Source: Gonatopus flavifemur (taxonomy: Eukaryota > Arthropoda > Insecta > Hymenoptera > Dryinidae). From it: a DNA stretch of 64,000 nt. The notes under the pieces are model-generated. The model saw only the letters and a program-made list of their open reading frames with translations. It was not told the origin of the DNA and did not search any database. Position 1 is the stretch's first letter, and the number at the start of each line of letters is the position of its first letter. Below, one piece after another: positions 24,413 to 38,070 of this stretch. Both the position numbers and the translations under genes were made by a program. The stretch is from contig JAFFJZ010000012.1 in NCBI GenBank assembly GCA_018340375.1, positions 2,976,001 through 3,040,000 on the forward strand, in the 5' to 3' direction.

Positions 24413-25611
24413 GATCACATTTTTTTTTTTACTATCCGCTTTAATACCCATCTACTTTGAAATGATGTTTCAAATAAGAAATTCCATTCCGAATTTCTTA
24501 TATTAATTGTTTTCATGCATCGCCACGAGCTCAAACTGATTTGTTTTCATCTTTTACAAACTGAAAGAAATACCATCATGAATGATTTCAAACTAAATGC
24601 AATAATAATGCTTCGCTACCCCAGTGGAAACATTTTCTGTAAATCTCTGTAAACTTGAGAATAATTTTGAAAATCTAGAAAAATATTTTATTCTAGGTAT
24701 TTCTGAAAACTTCTCAAAATTTGGATTTCCGCCAGGGTAGAGAATTCGTTCTCAAACTTTGTATTTGAATAATTCAAATATCACGGATAAAATATTATTA
24801 ACCCCTTTCAATTTTGATCCTGTCAGGAATCGTCAAATACATGAATATCCTTTCCAAGCAGTCGTCGTTCAAAATTATGAATAAATCTTTTGATCGTAAA
24901 TTATGTTTATTAGACTGTGAGGAGTCCATGGTAGCGGTTTTTTTGAATAATTATTTATTTCAAGTTTAATAAACATTCTCCTCCTCGGGATTACTGTATT
25001 GGAGAGAAAATGAGAGCGTTCACGTACGGAAGACTATATGGCCATCCAAGTGTCAGATCTAATGGAATTGATCAATCACGTTAAATGACAGCAAGGCAAA
25101 GACTTAGAGCATATACTACTGGAGCGAGCAAAGGCTACGGAGAAGTGTGGTTATTTTGAATTAAAGATAGAATGAGAGTTCCAACTTTTAGGCAGTGCTA
25201 TCTTTGTTTGAATCTCATTGGATAAAACGAGAGACAACTGCCTATAAGTCGGATTTCTCTCTCTCTCATAATTTAACCACACTCATTTCTATTGAAATCA
25301 TAGGCAATGCTCGCTCCAGTAGTGTATATGCTCTAAGGGCAAAGAGTACATAACGAGGTCTTTTCATTCCTGGAACAACAAAAGAGCAATTTTCAACTAA
25401 TCGAAAAAATTGAAAATTGTTTTTCTCGATTCTTCGATTGGTTGAGAATTACTCTTGAAAGTTATCGGAAACACCCTGTACACAGCGGCGGCGACAAATG
25501 AACGAACGCATCCTTGACGATCGTATGGCAACGCCATCGTGTGGCATTTAAAGGACATTTCCAGTGACGCAATAGTAACTTGTCCTTTCCGTCGACCTAC
25601 GCAAGTGAAAC
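24413..25611. other. intergenic region and 5' flank of eIF4A
   Basis: Contains one MITE (25103-25337). Otherwise AT-rich with no gene seen. About 25440-25611 should include the eIF4A promoter and 5' UTR. Confidence 0.4.
25103..25337. mobile_element. hAT-type MITE, family with cttagagcatatac ends, copy 1
   Basis: A 235-bp element with about 27-bp inverted ends (cttagagcatatactact...). It is flanked by the exact 8-mer ggcaaaga at 25095-25102 and 25338-25345. A second copy is at 42712-42990. Non-coding. Confidence 0.92.
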
Positions 25612-28600
25612 ATGTCGCATACATCTGAAAGAAGGTAAGTTGAACTTTTCGATCATTATCACACGTATTATTTAAAAATTTTTGTTGATCAAAATCTTTC
25701 TTTTTCTTGTATGCGCGTGAATATTTTGTTATGAGAAATCGTAAGCCAGCCTTACGTACGAAACTTTTGAAAAATTCAACCACAATGCACGAACTCGCGA
25801 GCACACGAGACTGACAACATGGCGTACAATAGTTTTTGTCACATTGTTCGTTGGATCGTTTCATGACGATTTTACATTTTTCTCAAACGCGTGTCCCATC
25901 TCATAACCTACAACTTTTTTCGCCTAATCGATCGTATGAATTTTCCTTTCAATATCATTCCCACTTTTGGAAATAATAACGGAAGTTTTCGCTCCAAATT
26001 TCATCCTCGTCTCTGCCTCACTTGAAATTCTTTTTTTCTCTCCTACAAACTTTTTTACAAAATTCCATATCCTTGTTCGCCGTTCGCATATACGTGCACA
26101 CGTTATGCGTCAACGGCATTAGAACGATGATAAATTTTCGTACTTTCAGCATAAATTAGAATCGAAAGTCCTCGATTTTCCTTTTTGTTTGCCAAATTCA
26201 ATCTCTTAATCACGCGTAGTGTACATGTGCGCGTTCGGTCTCTGTATATGTATATGTCTATACATGAGTATACATGTAGATAGCATAGAACGAACAAATA
26301 TGTGTGTGTGTAATTTTTTTTTTTTTTTTTCAATACACATAGTCACGATTTTTTTCAAACTATTTTTACTTTTTTTCATTGCTCCCAAGTTTTGAAAAAA
26401 AAAGACAAAGTCAACAAACTTGGGTTGTTTTAAGACCACTCTCGGTTTTTTCCCTTTTTTTCCAACATTCTTTGAATTTGCAGAAACGATGATTGGCCGG
26501 GCGATTCGAAAAACGGTTCGAATGAAAATGAGCAAGGCACATACGATGGCGCCGCGGGAATGGATCCCGATGGTATCATCGAAACCAATTGGGAGCACGT
26601 AAGTTTCATCGTTTTCAATTATTATCATCAATATACTTTGGGTATTAATTTTCATTATGGGTTATATCTAAGAATTCTTAGAAATTAATGTGCTGTGTAT
26701 GATTTTAGATCGTCGACAACTTTGACGATATGAATTTGAAGGAAGAACTTCTTCGAGGTATTTATGCTTATGGGTTTGAGAAACCATCGGCTATTCAACA
26801 ACGTGCTATCCTCCCGTGCGTCAAAGGGCATGACGTTATCGCTCAAGCACAATCTGGTAAGTTGAGCGCTTGTTGTTTTCTAATTTGATATTTCAATACA
26901 ACCACATTTGCATTATGTTTTCATCTTGCATATTAAAACACACGAGTAGAAGTAAGTTTGGCAACAACGATGGAACTTTATCAGAATATCTGTCTTTGTC
27001 GATCGCTATTTGATTCGTTATTGCAAAACTTGACAGTTGAAATGAGTTATTCTCGCAATACTGTTATTCCTTCAAAGGGAAATTCAGTACTTGCATTTTT
27101 TTTGAAATATTACAGGATTTTTTTCTATCTTGTTCACATGTTCTTACGATAATCAAGGAAAAGGATAAAATGTGAAAAGCAGATATTATCCCATGTCTAT
27201 ATTTTCATTTGTCATTGCGAAAATTGAGAACAAGAATAGAAGAATTTGGAGGTGTTACTAGAAAACCATTGAATCCCTTCAAGTAAATTTCACGATAATG
27301 TCAAGTTATTTAATTTTTGTATGCATTTACTTTTGAATAATATTGATTCAAAAAATGCAATAACTTTGAGATTTCTAGATTTTTGTCACAGTTTTCTCAA
27401 AAATAGATGTAAAGAATTTTTTTGCGAAATTTCTAACACATTATTTTACGGAAATAGTTTGTGAAGTAATAACATTGAAAAGTTTTTCTTTGTCAATGTT
27501 TGACTTTGAGCACTTTAGAATCTCTAGCTAATCAAGCATTTCCTCCTGAGACACAATGTTCATGCGTTTGAAATGAAAAGAAAAGAAAAACAAATAGATT
27601 TATATGTACAGAGAATTTCCTCACATAAGAATTCTTGTTCTGTTTGAACTGACATTTTCTTGTAAAATTTCGTGGGATTCCATTGGAACTACATCGATGA
27701 TCGTATTTTTCTTATTTTAAAAAAGAGAAAAGGCCAAATTGACGAGTCATTGATTTACAAATAGATACGAACGGGTATATTACTTTATACCAGATTTTGA
27801 ATTTCGCACTTTTGATCTATGAATTATTTTTATTGATGTCTATTAAAGTCTATTTTAAGTTTCAAAACAAAAACCTATAATAATTCAATAATGTGTTCTT
27901 TATACTCTTATCGCAATGAATTATATATTCGATAATTCTAGTAAAAGATTCAAAGACAAAGAATAGAATTCATTCGCTTGCGTCTTAGTGAAAATAGATT
28001 TTTTATGGGAATTTTATCTACATAACAAAGATTCGCATTTGCTTGTCAATTAAATTTCTCCAATCTAATGAATTATTGGAATACGATGCATTCATCGCAG
28101 CTCTCGTTATATTTCAACTTCCTATCGTTAATTCTAACATCTCAAATCTTTTTTGTTAGGAGTTATCTCGGTCGATAAATACAAAAGAATTTTCTTCACG
28201 ACAACTATTCTTCTTTATTCAAAAACAGATTTCATGCAACATTCAAACCATAACCCATTTTCATTATATAAAATAGGAATCTTTTTCGCACGTAATTGGA
28301 TAGCTTGATAATTGATAATTCTTTTTTTTTTGCATAGGAACTGGAAAGACGGCCACCTTTTCAATTTCAATCCTACAAAAGATCGATACCAGCATTAGGG
28401 AATGCCAGGCTTTGATCCTCGCACCCACCCGAGAGCTCGCTCAACAAGTAAGTTTGAACTTGAAGTTTGCTGATTCGTCGTTCAGTTTAATAAAAAAAAA
28501 AAAAACTCGTTTTACCGTGCGTTCAGTACAATCATTCGATGATTTTCCCTCTTCTTTTCAGATTCAAAAGGTGGTGATCGCTCTAGGAGATTTCATGCAC

Positions 28601-29622
28601 GCGGAATGCCACGCGTGTATCGGTGGAACCAACGTACGCGAGGATGCCAGGAAACTAGAGCAAGGTGTTCACGTGGTTGTAGGCACCCCAGGTCGCGTCT
28701 TCGACATGATCAACCGTAGGGCTTTGCGAGCTAACAACATCAAGCTGTTTGTACTCGACGAGGCCGATGAAATGTTGTCTCGTGGTTTTAAAGAACAAAT
28801 CCATGACGTATTCAAGTTATTACCACATGAAGTACAGGTACGATTCACAGTCCATCATTTAATTCCAGTGTATAAACAATACAAATGCCAAAAGAGAATA
28901 TTTTCTGAATAAATGTATATTCTTTTATAGGTCATTTTACTGTCCGCTACGATGCCCGATGACGTATTGGATGTATCTAAATGTTTCATGAGAAATCCAA
29001 TTAATATTTTAGTAAAGAAAGAAGAATTAACTCTCGAGGGTATTAAACAATTTTTCATTTTCGTTGACAAAGAAGATTGGAAATTAGACACCCTTTGCGA
29101 CTTGTACGACACGCTGAGTATCACACAGGCCGTCATCTTCTGTAATACAAGGCGCAAAGTCGATATGTTGACCGATTGTATGCACGCCAAGGATTTCACC
29201 GTATCCGCGTTACACGGAGACATGGAGCAAAAGGAACGTGACCTCATCATGAGACAATTTCGTACCGGATCCTCTCGAGTACTCATCACTACCGATTTGT
29301 TAGCTCGTGGTATCGACGTGCAACAAGTCTCTCTCGTTATTAATTACGATTTACCTTCCAATCGAGAGAACTACATTCATAGGTGAGTATTCGTTACGAA
29401 CGTATCATCCCGTTCATATATCATTTTTTTTCTCATTCACCGCATCTGACTGACGTGTAACATGTTTTGATGGACAGAATCGGTCGTGGAGGACGTTTCG
29501 GCCGAAAAGGTGTGGCCATTAACTTTATCACTGAAGAGGATAAAAGAACTTTGAAAGACATTGAGCAGTTTTACAATACCAGCATCGAAGAAATGCCAAT
29601 GAACGTTGCAGATTTGGTCTAA
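25612..29622 (+). CDS. eIF4A: eukaryotic initiation factor 4A (DEAD-box RNA helicase)
   Basis: Seven exons: 25612-25634, 26484-26598, 26709-26856, 28338-28447, 28562-28837, 28931-29382 and 29478-29622, all GT..AG and in phase, giving 422 residues. eIF4A is the ATP-dependent helicase of the eIF4F cap-binding complex, unwinding mRNA 5' leaders in the cytoplasm. Motifs in order: Q motif [21 protein letters not shown] (split by an intron), [17 protein letters not shown] at about 198-201, [12 protein letters not shown] and [13 protein letters not shown], ending NVADLV. The N-terminus ([12 protein letters not shown]...) fits eIF4A1/2 and not eIF4A3. The first coding exon carries only eight residues, so the start depends on the splice donor at 25635. 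Intron 3 is 1.48 kb and AT-rich, with nothing recognised in it. Confidence 0.97.
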
Positions 29623-30073
29623 GTCTGAAACAGCTAAATTGGCTATATTTGATTATAATACAGAACAGAAAAAAAAAAACAATAAAGTAAGTGGAAAATA
29701 AGGAAGCTCTGAGCTGATCTCTCATATGGTGTGTGAGTATCTTTTTAAAAGAGTGAATTGATGAACAATTGAACAAAAGAAAAAGAAAATCAATATATAT
29801 ATATATTAATATATATATATATTATATATATGTATATTGATATATATATCTATATATATATGTATACACGAAGCAAACTCAAATTGCAGCAAACTACTAC
29901 AAATCTACATCAAATATTTATCTGAAAGAATATTCCAAAAAACCCTTTCTATGTTTTTTTATTTTTTACCTTTTTTTTCTCTCTTTTTTAATTCGTTTTG
30001 TTTATAATGGTAGTTTACACTGGAAGAAGAGCTCTGTAATATTACTATATATTCTCGATAAATTATTGATATT

Positions 30074-30106
<33 letters not shown>

Positions 30107-31543
30107 CTTTTAATCATCATCATAAACATACATATACTATACCATACCCGACATAAGTGGCCAATAATTTTACCGTTGGACAGTATATAATAATTATATT
30201 ATAAATGCCTTTGGACCGTTTGTGATCGATATCTAAAGCGCAGAGTGTGTGTCATAGGAGATAAATAAGAACTTGAAATCCCCCCTAGAGCATAATATAC
30301 TCTAACGAATACTAAATATTTTTGAGAAAGTAACAAATATTTTTCATCATGTACGTATTTGAGGATTATTTAATTTCATTATTAATATCATTGCCATTGA
30401 TATTTGACGGAATTTTATTTTATTTTTTGAAATTCAAACGCATTGTGGTACAAGGGCCTTGGTACTCGAAGACTATTATTATCACTTGTTTTTATTATTA
30501 CGATGACTCAAATGTGCTAGAAATTCACTCTGTGTTCAATAATGAGAATAATAATAATAATAATAATAATAACAACAACATTATCATAAAGGAACCGAGG
30601 CAATTGAACTTCGTTTACCTGAGTAAAGGTCTAGTGGGTTACTGGAGGGGATATTTCGATGACAAACGTTGTCGTAGAAAATACCTATGAAAACCATATT
30701 TATATAAAAAAAATGATCATTGTTTTTCTCTATGTTTATACACGTTTAATTCGGTCTTTTTTCCTTTTTCTCTTTATCTTTCTCTTTTGAAATATTATTT
30801 TTCATATAGTATATACGTCTCAAAGACCAGAAATAATGTGTTTTTCTTCAGGTGGGTACTGCTATTACTTTCTCGAATAAAGTACGTCAGCTCGTGAATA
30901 TGAGTTTGTTAGCTTCCTTGGTAAAATGTGCGTAAAAAATTGAACGAAAAAGAAAAGAAGAAGAAAAAAAAAAGAAAAACAATTTCATGTTGCGTTGTTA
31001 TACATGTGGTTATATGAAAAGACAAAACATTCAAGCGACAGGATTCTTTATCTCACATGATATTCTTATTTTGTATATTTACAGGAGGGAAAATTTTTCA
31101 ACGGTCCCAGAAGAGTGTGTTGTGAGGGGGAGATAATTTTGGACATGATATAATAGAAAAAAAAAGAAAACACATGAAAAAAAAAATGTTCGTAAAATCT
31201 TTCTTTTTTTGTTTTTTTTTACTTTTTGAGTACCTTTTTTTTTGGTTTTTTTTTTTGCTTTTAATCCGCCAAGAGAAGAGTGAAGTAGAAACACAAAAAA
31301 AAACAACAGATATATCATATCTCTTTCTTATCCTTTCTTTTTTTCCGTGATTCGATGTCAAAGTGTGTATCGTAGCAATCAAGTTTTGTTGTCAATAGCG
31401 AAAAAAAAAAAAAACGATTATTCGAAATGTTACAAGTATAAATCGTACGATACATACGATACAACACACATACCAATTATACATTGCAGTTTATTCTTTT
31501 TTTATAATATATACAAAATGATTTTATTGTTTATATTATTATA

Positions 31544-31582
<39 letters not shown>

Positions 31583-32899
31583 CGCTTAACCGTTCTTTTT
31601 TGTTTTCGAAGAAACGGAAGAAAAAGAAAACAAGATGTAGACAAAGAATCCGATTTTCACACCGATTATTTTATATTTTGTCAATAAAAATATTGTACAA
31701 ATACTTGGAACAACGTTCTCCTCAATATGTATTGTTGGTTTGGTTTGAATAGCTTTTATGTAGAATGATGGTGATGCATGTTCTTTTTTTCTCATTGTAG
31801 ACAGTTTGATTGATTATTTTTTTTCTTTCTTCATTCTCGATAATACATTTGGGTAAAAATTTTTGTAACCGTAAAATCATGATGTAATTCGAATAATAAT
31901 CCCTCTGGTGGACCCTTTGGAATTATTTTTGAGTAATTAACATATTATTCTTTATAACGAATGAATTTTTGCGTCGGCGAAGATTGCGAGAAAAACCACA
32001 TGTATATTGGTGTAATTCAGAGTAGGTAATTAATATATTTGAAAAACATAATGGTAACTACGAGTGTACGTATGTGTATGGAATATGATATATTTATAAT
32101 TTTGTTTTTCTTTTTTCTTTTTTTTTTCTTTTTTCTAAATTTTGAAGCGGGAGATGTGATTGAAGAATTATATGAAGCATACTTTATTCACAAAGAGATG
32201 GTACCCCTCGGTATTGTGTGATACGTATCATCGCGTATGTTCGTCTATCAACAGGAAGGTGAAAAAATACGAATTGCGAAACTCGGTATAAACCAAAGGA
32301 TCCTTTCCAATATGCTCGGTATCGGAAACATTAGCGTATAATTGATGGAACAAAGATTCAGAAAGAGTTCGAATCATTGAAACAGCTTTTATGATTTTGT
32401 GTAACGAAAAGATCATCGTTTCGTATACAAAAGAGTGTTATGAAGAGATTTCATATTCCGTCGACATGAATATTCTTTGAAAAATATTACATGTTTTAAT
32501 CCAATCTTCAAAGCTCATACCCAAAAGTTTGCGTGGAACAACAAAGAGGGAATTGAATTACCCAAAATTCCCTGAAACATCAAGTTTTGAGCGAATTCTC
32601 GTTATGCGCCTTGACAGGTTGGCGACAACTCTGGAAAAACTGGAAATCTCAAGGAATTTTCATATTCTGGAAAACACCTGGAATTCCTCATGTTTTCTCA
32701 AGTTCAACATCAAAATTTGCCAATTAATCTACGGATTATCTTTTGAAACATATACTTTCAAATGGAAAATTGACTGTTGATTTCTAATTATGATATGCAC
32801 CTTTTTTCATCATCACGGATATATGTTTTCAATGCTCAATTGTTGGAAAATTTTTAATTTTTCCCAATTTGTTTCACATATTATTTCATAGGTTAATTA
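29623..32899. other. eIF4A 3' region and AT-rich intergenic sequence with microsatellites
   Basis: (TA)n tracts at 29792-29865, a back-to-back ATA/ATT triplet palindrome at 30070-30108, (AAT)n at 30547-30572, poly-A/poly-T rich sequence at 30950-31420, and (ATT)n of about 16 units at 31533-31581. The 113-residue frame at 30349-30690 is an AT-repeat artefact. No gene seen. Confidence 0.5.
29681..29686 (+). terminator. eIF4A proximal polyadenylation signal
   Basis: AATAAA 59 bp past the eIF4A stop codon, right after a poly-A stretch. Longer 3' ends are possible. Confidence 0.55.
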
Positions 32900-33587
32900 C
32901 AGGGTGTCTAGCATCCGGGAAATTCGGGAAATCCGGGAATTGTACGAGAATTTTTTTTACTCGGGAAAAATCCGGCAAATGTACGGGAATTTATAGGATG
33001 AAACAAAAAATATCTTCAATTTTTGTAATGTGTCTGTTCAAATATATTTTCGGTCATATCTTTTATGATATTCATTAGGAATCTTCAAAATAAAGCTGGC
33101 AGACGTGAACCAGCAGACAACGTATATTGAACCGAGCCAATGTGCATTTGAATCTTTCTAAAGTACACATTCTCAGAGATTAGGATCCACAAATTTCATT
33201 GATACAGGTTTCATCACTCTACGAAAATTTTGCAATTAGCTAGAGTCTACGTCATCTGCTAGCTTCAGTTTCATATCTTCAAATACTTCCTAGAACGGTA
33301 TTATGAGTCGATAACTTATCCAATTTTTTAATATAAATCATTGAAAACCGCGTTTGAAAATATAAAATCTTCATTGGAAATCGCTTCTAAAACCAAGAAG
33401 GCACGGCAACTGGAATTAATGATAATTTCGTACATGAAAAAATCGAGATTATTAATATTCACAAAAATGATTGTCAATTCGGGACGGAAGATCATTGCTG
33501 TAGAATATCCGTAGTGAGTTCACCAAAAGTTCGTAGTGGAAATACTGAAATTTAATAGTTTTATTGTTCTTGCAGTAAAACTATAAA

Positions 33588-33790
33588 CACTGAGAGAAAA
33601 GAAAGCGTAAAAATTACAATCTTCATTAAAAAATTGAAGACATCGCAGACAATAGAAGATAATCGCTCAACATCAGTTCAATAAATTACTATTTGAATAG
33701 TAATTTTCGTCATTCAAATAGAAATTTATTGAATATCGAAAAATTATCTTCTATTGTCCGCGATGTCTTCATTCTTTTTTCCTCTCAGTG
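33588..33790. mobile_element. MITE of the cactgagag family, copy 1
   Basis: 203 bp, ends cactgagagaaaa / ctctcagtg. The inner arms (acatcgcagacaatagaa against its complement near 33760) pair for most of the length. TA follows the right end, but the left flank is AA. Confidence 0.65.
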
Positions 33791-34103
33791 TATGTTGAGG
33801 GAAGTGACATATAAGTTTCAGAAGCAAAAAAGAATATTTTTCTCAATTTTTTTTCCAATAGTGTAAAAGAATTTTTCATCCAAAGTTTTAGGCATCTAGA
33901 AGAGCTAGGGATGCACACGATATATCGGTCGAAAGTGAGGAATTACCCTAGCAACACAACATTCGGGAAGCATGCCGAGAATATTCACAGAACATGCATA
34001 GGACATTCAATGTGCTAAAAAGGTTCGCGGAACATGCTATGGACATTCGTGTGTTAAGGTAGATGACCCCTTTAATGAACATTTTGGTTTTTGATTTATA
34101 GTA

Positions 34104-34365
34104 CACTGAGAGAAAACATTTCCGGGAACAATAAAATATTTAATTGAATAGTCGCCACAAAATACTTAATTGATTTGAATAAATTTTCATTGACTCGATT
34201 AAATATTCATTCAATCAAACAAATATTTAATATGCTATGAAATATTTCTTCAATGAAAACAGTTATTTAATTGAGTCAATGAAAGTTTATTCACATCAAT
34301 TAAGTATTTTATGGCGAGTATTCAACTAAATATTTTATTGTTCCCGGAAATTTTTTCTTTCGGTG
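34104..34365. mobile_element. MITE of the cactgagag family, copy 2
   Basis: 262 bp with ends cactgagagaaaaca and the complement of cac(c)gaaagaaaaaat. TA is duplicated on both sides (34102-34103 and 34366-34367), as for Tc1/mariner elements. The arms pair over much of the element. Confidence 0.75.
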
Positions 34366-34540
34366 TACTTTTTTCATTTAGTGCTTTAATTTCATCCAAG
34401 CATGACTAACTGGATACTAAATCAACCGCTGTTATGCAAATAAATTCAGAATAATATGCCATAGGAAAGATATAATAAATAAACGATGGTTCGCTAATGG
34501 GGGCTAAGGTGTTCATTAATGGGGCCGGTTACCTTACTTG

Positions 34541-34862
34541 GAAATCAATTATCTCAATTCTTACATGTTCCCATGAAATATTTAACGCATGGATTTTCGA
34601 CTTTGTGCACAATGAAATGGAATAATGGATCAGCTTGGTCTTATGCACAAAATAAACCAAAATATGCTTCCGATGTCATTTCGATATATAGATTTCGCAA
34701 AATCGGTATATTGAAACGATATCGGAAGCATATTTTGGTTTATTTTGTTCATAAGACCAAGATGGAAGATCCATTATTTCGTTTCATTATGTACCAAGTC
34801 GGAAATCCATGCGTTAAATGTTTCATTGGACCATATAAGATTTGAGATAATCAATTATTTCT
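34541..34862. repeat. 322-bp near-complete palindrome
   Basis: The left arm begins gaaatcaattatctcaa and the right arm ends ttgagataatcaattatttc. Matching continues inward through catggattttcgac, to an AT-rich centre near 34690. No target duplication resolved. Confidence 0.65.
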
Positions 34863-35134
34863 CAATTTCGACCGATATATAGAACAGTAACATTTGAACA
34901 ATATTTTCCAGAATTTTGAACTGAAAATTTTGAGAACTTAGCCGATGGGGGTTGATTTTCGGATACTTCTCGAAAAAAAGTCCCCCCGCAGTGAATACGA
35001 TAACTTCCCTTTCTTAGACTTTTACTCCGATTGACTTTCAGAACTTCGGGGAAAGATTCTTGAAGTTTTGAATTACCAGATAAAAAAATAAAAAAACAAT
35101 CAATTTTTTGAAATCTCGAAACCTATTTCACCCC

Positions 35135-35388
35135 TTAAAGTGATACCAACGACCCCTGCGGATACGACCAGAACCATTGATTCGAAAAAGACACGACCAA
35201 AACTATTCTAACAAAATATTCGAAAATGGAACAATAAAATCAAAATATCGCTCCATATACACTTTTTTCAAACAATAAAGATGGCCTTTATAGAGCGATA
35301 TTTCGATTTCAGGGCTTCATTTTCGAATATTCTGTCAGAAAAGATTTGGCTCGGGTTGTATCGTCAGGGATCGCTGGTATCCCCTTAA
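35135..35388. repeat. 254-bp inverted repeat
   Basis: The left arm, ttaaagtgataccaacga..., and the right arm (ending tggtatccccttaa) match at about four of five positions over 45 bp. An inner pair of arms is built on aaaatattcgaaaatg / cattttcgaatattct. Confidence 0.55.
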
Positions 35389-37286
35389 GTTCATCAAAAA
35401 CATCCTCCAGCGATACTCTTTTTCTGTGAATTCCCGCATGGCACGAACTTGTCCCTAATGAACCTCCATTATGTCAGTTCCGAAAGAATTGATAAAGAAT
35501 TCTTGATAATTCTTTAGGAATTCATTTTGAATACCAGGGACCCATGAAGAACTCGTACTGGACTATTATAATGAGGACTCTTAAAGAATCCTACGATGGA
35601 TTCATGAAGAACTTATTATGAATTTATCGGGACGAGCGTGCTGTATGGGTTGATAGTCACTTTTTCAATTATCGATAGTTTTACAGTGTGTCTAGTCCGG
35701 GAATTTTTGTTTGTTTAATTGGTCATTTCGTTCAACCTGGACTTTTGATTGACCGATTTCGATGGAACTCCCTGTCTTCCCGTGCATCGTGAATTTTCAA
35801 TTAAATACATTATATCTGATTTTACAGTAATCGTGAAATCACATTCGATTTGAATTTGAATGGATCACATATAATTGCAAACACGGGAATGAAGTTTCTT
35901 TCCCAATATTTTCACAAATTCGATGGGTTTCCTCCGTATGGAAATATTCCGCTGGATTATTCTGAATGAATGATCTTTGAAAAAAATACCATTTTCTCTT
36001 TAAAAATCCGAAAAACTCTGACAAACTCCGAGAATCCATAAAATTTTAATGGAAAATCTAATAAGTTTGAGATATTTTGTACATTTTTCCAAAGTTGATG
36101 AGAGTCTTCAATAGTTCATTCATTTTTTCAGGCAAATAGGAACAAACTCACGCTCAGAAGGAATTCAAACAAAACTTTCATAATTTTTCAATATTTTTCT
36201 GACTATTGAAAAAAAATTTTCCAATTTTCAAACAATTTTTCACGTGTGGGATTTAAATAAAAGTTATTAATGTCTTTATAAAATTACAAAATTTTTCAAT
36301 AATTAGAAAAGTGTCAAATATTTATCACAGTTTCGTCAGAATTTTTCCAGAGCGCAATTTCGCTCCTACCCTGCACGGAAGAAATAAGTCACCAAAATTT
36401 TCGTTGACTAGGACAACGAAACTTTGAAACGGAGTACAAATTCGAAAAGAAATCGTCCCATGAATTTTGCTGATTCATTAGTTTGTTCATCATTTCAATA
36501 ATGAACAATTTTATTAAAAAAAAAAACGATATTCCAAATTTGAAATTATACTCGATTTGGACACGATACACGGAATGAATCAAGGCTTGACACTTTTTGG
36601 ATGGAAGCTCTTGCACTTGAAAATACAAAAATGGGAAATCTTCAAAAAAGTATAAAGATATTCTTGATATTATCCCATGGAAATGTCCCCCAAATAAAAT
36701 GTCCAAATTTTATCCCATATAAATCCGGCAATTGTCCGGGAATTTCAACGTTGGTGATTACTAGACACCCTGGTTAATACAAAAATTCGACAAGCAAATG
36801 ATTCTCTCAACTCGAATCAGTAAAACAAGGGTGAATTTTCTTCCTTTCAATTTAAATCGAGGTTTTAAATGCTTTGATTGTTTTACCTTTCTATTGACCT
36901 AATTTGACCCGTTCGTTTGAAGTCCTGAGAAATGAATTCAAATGTTTTCGTCACAGTTCTGACAACAAATCTACAAGGCTTATTTTCGAAAATAAGCCTT
37001 AAACAACAAAATCCAAAAACACGTATCGAATATTTTTCAACCAAAAATCGGAAAAAATTACTCAATTGTATTCTGAAATTTGGATATAAGAACCACGTGG
37101 AATGACGGAAAATGCGGAAAAAAATCAATCGATTTTTTTTCAAATTCTAAACTAGAGTGATCCGTCAATTCTCAATTGATTTATCGTCCCGCTAAAGATA
37201 ATCTTTTCTGCATTGTATCTTTTTTTCTGGAAACTCCTTCTTTCCAGCATGCACACGGAAAAAATATAATATCAATAGCGATACCA

Positions 37287-37552
37287 CACTGAGAATCCAA
37301 CTCCTTTGATTGAAAGAAAAATTTCTCTGCCCTCATTCTAATAAAATCTTTTTTTCAATGGTAAAAAATTCAGTTCAATAGAAAAAGTTTTCATCAGATT
37401 GAAATAAGAAATTTTTAAATTGAAACAGAAATGTATTCAATTGAATGAAAAAGTTTTTTATTGAAATGAATTATCTTTTCCATTGAAAACGAGATTTATC
37501 AGAATGAGAGTAAAGAAATTTTCTTCAAATCTAAGAAATTGGTTTCTCAGTG
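37287..37552. mobile_element. MITE of the cactgagag family, copy 3
   Basis: 266 bp, ends cactgagaatcc / ggtttctcagtg, rich in attgaa words that pair between halves. Both flanks are CA rather than TA. Confidence 0.6.
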
Positions 37553-37950
37553 CATAAAGTTAATCATCCCTAGTGGCAATGAATCATATATGCCCCATAT
37601 ATGATTTCGATTGAACATATATATAACCCATACATGGAAATTTTTCAGTATTCACCATATATGGTTTAAATGTGACTCATAAGCATCATCAATATTGAAC
37701 GATTTCATACACTTGAAGAATCGCTATCACATAATTTGAGGTACATCAACTATCTAAATCCTACAAATTCCAGAAATTGTGAATTTAATAATCTTATACA
37801 TTTCTCCGTTTGAAATTCCCATAGAACACTCCAGAAAAATTCTTTAATAGGTGTTTTGACTCATGAATTTCACATTTTATATAGTTTTTATACATATGTG
37901 CAGTTTTTAATGAGGAGGGTACTATATATGACAATAATAGTTTGTAACAT

Positions 37951-37978
37951 GTTCCTGCACACTGCAGTGTGCAGGAAC
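37951..37978. repeat. perfect 28-bp palindrome
   Basis: Two 14-bp arms (gttcctgcacactg and its exact complement) with no spacer, centred on the CTGCAG at 37962-37967. A perfect palindrome of this length with no spacer is unlikely by chance in this AT-rich background. No flanking element was recognised. Confidence 0.8.
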
Positions 37979-38070
37979 TATACAAATATATCAAAAATAT
38001 ATTACATCAGTGAGAACTATCCCAGATAGAAAAGCATGCTCTGAATGTTTTGTAACATAACAATCCGTCC

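Larger units (their letters stand above)
32900..36772. mobile_element. large composite transposon block with cagggtgtctag ends
   Basis: The ends cagggtgtctag (32900) and ctagacaccctg (36772) are perfect 12-bp inverted repeats. They are flanked by the near-duplication gttaatta / gttaatac (6 of 8). Both ends are followed inward by cgggaaat/ccgggaatt words. The interior is non-coding and packed with other palindromic elements (33588-33790, 34104-34365, 34541-34862, 35135-35388). A partial internal end, gtgtctagtccgggaa, occurs at 35689. The two ends may belong to one element or to two neighbouring copies. Confidence 0.5.

Noticed and set aside
30349..30690. 113-residue open frame downstream of eIF4A
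   Set aside because: The centre is a run of Asn from an (AAT)n microsatellite and the rest is AT-rich hydrophobic noise. No family resemblance and no splice context.
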